Shown in pieces: positions 12,524-15,255 of a stretch of 15,255 nt of DNA (positions within the stretch are counted from its first letter, which is position 1; every line of letters begins with the position of its first letter). The stretch comes from Candidatus Coatesiibacteriota bacterium (GTDB taxonomy: Bacteria > B130-G9). The position numbers and the translations under genes were made by a program. The DNA is taken from positions 1-15,255 of the forward strand of contig JAFGIT010000083.1 in NCBI GenBank assembly GCA_016929465.1, given 5' to 3'. The notes beneath the pieces are model-generated. The model was not told where the DNA came from. It saw only the letters and a program-made list of their open reading frames with translations, and did not search any database.

Positions 12524-14350
12524 TTAGTCATCGCTCTGGGTACCTTCGAGGTCATGAACCGGAAATGCCGCTCTTACAACCTTCCCGGCGAATGTCGCCG
12601 CCGCATGCCCGCCAGAGCCCCCATGCTCAACGAGAACGGCGAATGCGATCTCAGGATCATCCGCAGGAGCAAAGCCCACGAACCACGAGTGCGGCCGGCG
12701 CTCATACGGGATGTCATCCAGCGTCGCGTCCTCGTCTTCGACGCGTGGGACTACTTGAGCGGTCCCGGTCTTTCCAGCCACCTTGGGGAAATCCAGCCTG
12801 GCGCGCCAGCCGGTCCCACCCTTCTCGTTGACGACGCCAGCGAGGGCATCGCGAACAAGTGCTAAATAGGAAGGATCAATTGAGGTCTCTTTCAGAACTC
12901 GCGAACCGAAGCTAAGTATCTCTTCTTTCTCGGGCGAGATGACTCGCGATATGACATGAGGCTGAAGCACTTCACCTCCGTTGGCAATTGCGCTGAAAGC
13001 GACCGCCATTTGAATCGGGGTGACGAGAATCCGTCCTTGTCCGATTGCGGCGGATACAACATCGCCGGGCCAGTAGTCGCGATAATTCTTCTCGGCGGGA
13101 ATGTATCCGGGCATCTCTCCCGAAAGCTCGAATTGCGTCTTTGCGCCAAGTCCCAGTTGGCGTGCGGCCCAAGCTATGGGTCCTATCCCACAGGCAAGTC
13201 CAGTTCGATAGAAGAATATATTGCAGGAGTAAATGATTGCATCCCTGAGCGGTATCTCGCCATGCCCGGTCCTTCGTCCGCAGTGGAACTCATCGGGCCC
13301 AAGCCTCATAACACCCGAACACCCGATCAGCTCGTCGGACTTGATTGCGCCGGTTTGGAGCGCCGCCAGCGCCACAACCGGCTTGAAAGTCGAGCCTGGT
13401 GGGTACTGGCCGGATATGCACCTATTGCTCATAGGAGAATCGGGATCATCCCGCAAGCTCCTCCAATCCGCTGCCGACACTCCGCCCTGAAACGCATCGA
13501 GATCATACGCCGGCCTTGATACAATGGCCAGGACTTCGCCGGTCTTCGGGGCAATGACAACAATCGCGCCCTTCCTAACGTCGAAGAACTCCTCTATGGC
13601 CTCCTGAAGCTCGAGATCGATTGTGAGCTGCACATCCTTACCGGGAATAGCCATCTCGGCCCTTCGCAGAGTCCTCAGAACGCGACCCATCGCATTTGTC
13701 TCGACCAAGCGTCTCCCGTCGGAGCCCCTGAGGTAATTATCCAAGAGAAGCTCAACGCCGGAACGACCCATCCGATCTCCGAGCTTTATCCGCCCGTCCG
13801 AGCGTTCTATCTCGGCCTTCGTTGCCTCGCCGAGGTAGCCTATTGTGTGACATGCCAATGTCGGCTCAACGTAGCGTCTTTTGGGCCTTGTCGCCACTTC
13901 GAGGCCGGGAAGATCGACCCGATGCTCCTCTAGAATAGAGAGAGCCTCGAGGCCCACATCCTGAATCGCACTGACAGTCCGATAGCTGTTTTTTGTGCGG
14001 AGCGCATTTGCAGTCTTCCTCTCCGGGATGTTGGCTAACTGAATGAAGTGCTCGAGGCTAGCAAAGGCCGATCTATTGCCTCGATCGACGACCACATCGA
14101 ATGACGGCTTGTTACCGACGATCTGCTCTCCGTTTCTGTCGAAAACCATGCCTCTAGGAGCCTCATCGATCACTATGCGTATTCGATTCTGCTCGCACAG
14201 CTCAGTAAAATAGTCCGCCCTGAGAACCTGGAGGGACCAGAGCCGACCGACTATGATGACCGTCAGAAATGCGAACGCAATCGATATGAATAGCGCTCTA
14301 TTGCGAAGCCTCTTCAGCAGGCCTGCATCTTCACCGAGGTCAATCGGCAT
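12524..14350 (-). CDS. mrdA: Penicillin-binding protein 2 (class B transpeptidase)
   Basis: PBP2 cross-links peptidoglycan during elongation in complex with RodA. The 608 residues show a single N-terminal membrane anchor (about 18-40) and then the pedestal domain ('EAPRGMVFDRNGEQIVGNKP', 63-82, and 'YLGEATKAEI', 172-181). The transpeptidase domain has all three active-site motifs: S320-TF-K323 ('PPGSTFKP'), S375-C-N377 ('YSCNIFFY') and K527-TG ('AGKTGTAQ'). Length and motif spacing are normal. ATG 14350 has AGGA 8 nt upstream and lies inside the end of mreD with an 11-nt overlap, so translation is probably coupled. rodA follows 64 nt downstream, the standard order. I see nothing to suggest altered beta-lactam affinity. 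Confidence 0.95.
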   Translation of the reverse strand: MPIDLGEDAGLLKRLRNRALFISIAFAFLTVIIVGRLWSLQVLRADYFTELCEQNRIRIVIDEAPRGMVFDRNGEQIVGNKPSFDVVVDRGNRSAFASLEHFIQLANIPERKTANALRTKNSYRTVSAIQDVGLEALSILEEHRVDLPGLEVATRPKRRYVEPTLACHTIGYLGEATKAEIERSDGRIKLGDRMGRSGVELLLDNYLRGSDGRRLVETNAMGRVLRTLRRAEMAIPGKDVQLTIDLELQEAIEEFFDVRKGAIVVIAPKTGEVLAIVSRPAYDLDAFQGGVSAADWRSLRDDPDSPMSNRCISGQYPPGSTFKPVVALAALQTGAIKSDELIGCSGVMRLGPDEFHCGRRTGHGEIPLRDAIIYSCNIFFYRTGLACGIGPIAWAARQLGLGAKTQFELSGEMPGYIPAEKNYRDYWPGDVVSAAIGQGRILVTPIQMAVAFSAIANGGEVLQPHVISRVISPEKEEILSFGSRVLKETSIDPSYLALVRDALAGVVNEKGGTGWRARLDFPKVAGKTGTAQVVPRVEDEDATLDDIPYERRPHSWFVGFAPADDPEIAFAVLVEHGGSGGHAAATFAGKVVRAAFPVHDLEGTQSDD

Positions 14351-14894
14351 CCGCTTCGTCCTGCTCTAATACGGCGTCAGGGACACGAGAAGGACGGAAG
14401 AAAGCACTCCTCGTGAGCATCCTGAACACAAGCATCCCGACTACCGTCGTGGAGAGCACCCCCGCCATCATGAGCATGGCGAATCGACCGGGATTCAGGA
14501 TCGAAGGGTCGGTAAACACCTGCAGGAGATATAGGAGAACGTAGTCGAGGAGAGAGCAGAGCAGCAAGGTGATCAGATGCGTCACCGGGCTGTTGGGCAG
14601 CACCCTCCTTCCTAGCACGCCGCAGAACACGCCGACGAGAGTTTTTACCAGGGAGTTGGTGCCGAGCGCGAAACCGGAAAGCGAATCCTCGAGGAGGCCC
14701 ACGACGAAGCCGACGGTCATCCCGTAGCGCGGCCCCTTTGAAAGCCCCGCCCAGATGACGACGATAAGACCGAGATCGACGCATAACATCCCGAGTGCCG
14801 AGATATGTAGGATCGTTGTCTGAATAGTGATTGTGGCAAGGATGAGACCCGCGTATGCAATCACGTTGTGCGACTGTTTTTGTGGATTCAGCAT
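14340..14894 (-). CDS. mreD: Rod shape-determining membrane protein MreD
   Basis: MreD is a small inner-membrane protein of the elongation complex. These 184 residues contain about five hydrophobic helices (for example 12-31, 41-50, 58-69 and 107-125). The signature segment 'GLLEDSLSGFALGTNSLVKT' (66-85) lies in the expected place. The charged C-terminus ('LEQDEADAD') overlaps the start of mrdA. ATG 14894 lies 16 nt after the stop of the upstream glycosyltransferase, with only a weak ribosome binding site (GGGGCTGA). In most rod-shaped bacteria mreC and mreB precede mreD; here the gene immediately before it is a GT4 glycosyltransferase. Assignment rests on motif, topology and position next to mrdA and rodA. 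Confidence 0.85.
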   Translation of the reverse strand: MLNPQKQSHNVIAYAGLILATITIQTTILHISALGMLCVDLGLIVVIWAGLSKGPRYGMTVGFVVGLLEDSLSGFALGTNSLVKTLVGVFCGVLGRRVLPNSPVTHLITLLLCSLLDYVLLYLLQVFTDPSILNPGRFAMLMMAGVLSTTVVGMLVFRMLTRSAFFRPSRVPDAVLEQDEADAD

Positions 14895-14910
14895 TTCAGT
14901 GTCAGCCCCA

Positions 14911-15255
14911 CTATGCTTTCCCCGATAATCGCCTATATACAGCCAGAATGGACTGGGCCATTCGCTCTGCGCTGAACTCGCTCAGCACCCGTGCTCTGGC
15001 ACTCTCGCCGAGCTTCGATGCAAGCTCCCTGTCGGAGAGCAGCCTATTCAATGCCCTGGCGAGCTCACCGACGTCCTTCGGAGGGACGATTAAGCCTGTC
15101 TTCCCGTCCATGTTGACGAAGGGCACCCCAGAATCGAGGGCGGTGCTCACGACCGGCTTTCCGCAGGCCATCGCCTCCAATTGGACCACCCCGAAGGCCT
15201 CGCTTCTGTAAATTGCCGGCAGGCAGAACACATCGCAACAGTGATAATAGGCCGG
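14911..15255 (-). CDS. GT4-family glycosyltransferase, C-terminal part (5' end outside window)
   Basis: The frame is open to the right edge, so only the last 114 residues or so are seen, from 'PAYYHCCDVFCLPAIYRSEA' onward. This is the donor-binding half of a GT-B enzyme. 'SEAFGVVQLEAMACGKPVVS' has the intact E-x7-E motif, and 'SGVPFVNMDGKTGLIVPPKD' is the following loop of group-1 transferases. The end ('AVYRRLSGKA') is typical. In contrast to the GT4 at 2420, both Glu residues are present. It is transcribed into mreD with a 16-nt gap and so is probably in the same operon, perhaps supplying an envelope glycan while the wall elongates. Substrate unknown. Confidence 0.9.
   Translation of the reverse strand, partial: PAYYHCCDVFCLPAIYRSEAFGVVQLEAMACGKPVVSTALDSGVPFVNMDGKTGLIVPPKDVGELARALNRLLSDRELASKLGESARARVLSEFSAERMAQSILAVYRRLSGKA

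Noticed and set aside
12956-13519. 187-codon open frame on the plus strand
   Set aside because: It is antisense to mrdA, which has every expected active-site motif.

Overview
This window looks like a chromosomal stretch from an uncultivated bacterium with a rod-shaped cell plan. Signs of this are sigma70-type promoter elements, purine-rich ribosome binding sites, an mreD-mrdA-rodA elongation cluster, and lipid-linked glycan genes. The secreted beta-helix proteins, with their 'GLSDRTTQ-DGTPD-G-VDMGYHYP' tail, resemble proteins seen in metagenome-derived candidate phyla. That is an impression from memory, and the phylum cannot be fixed from this sequence. I see no tRNA, rRNA, CRISPR array, insertion sequence, phage gene or integration scar.

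Left block (1-5985, plus strand). A truncated beta-helix surface protein is followed by a PHP-domain metal-dependent hydrolase-like protein, a GT4 glycosyltransferase and a second, complete secreted beta-helix protein. The two beta-helix proteins share two modules in swapped order. An Ig-like beta-sandwich lies at the C-terminus of the first and at the N-terminus of the second, and a 'choice-of-anchor Q'-like tail follows the helix in both. The PHP gene start is covered by a perfect 11-bp inverted repeat that could hide its ribosome binding site. The second beta-helix gene has a good candidate promoter of its own.

Middle-left block (6013-9346, minus strand). In transcription order this holds a GT2 glycosyltransferase, a polyprenyl-phosphate sugar phosphotransferase (initiating enzyme of an exopolysaccharide or O-antigen-like glycan) and a PflX/COG1313-type radical SAM protein. 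The first two fit glycan assembly on a lipid carrier. The role of the third here is unknown.

Middle-right block (9361-11334, plus strand). A clear sigma70-like promoter (TTGACT, 17 bp, TATTTT) drives a DUF116 membrane protein, an overlapping Hsp20 small heat-shock protein and then PurE.

Right block (11365-15255, minus strand). A GT4 glycosyltransferase cut by the window edge is followed by mreD, mrdA (PBP2) and rodA, the peptidoglycan elongation machinery. The gene directly upstream of mreD is a glycosyltransferase, not mreC.

Taken together the window is about the cell envelope: surface proteins, envelope glycans and wall elongation, with housekeeping purE and hsp20 between. The points most worth checking are the occluded PHP start, the swapped domain order of the two beta-helix proteins, their stacked cysteines, and the altered active-site residues in the first GT4 and in RodA.
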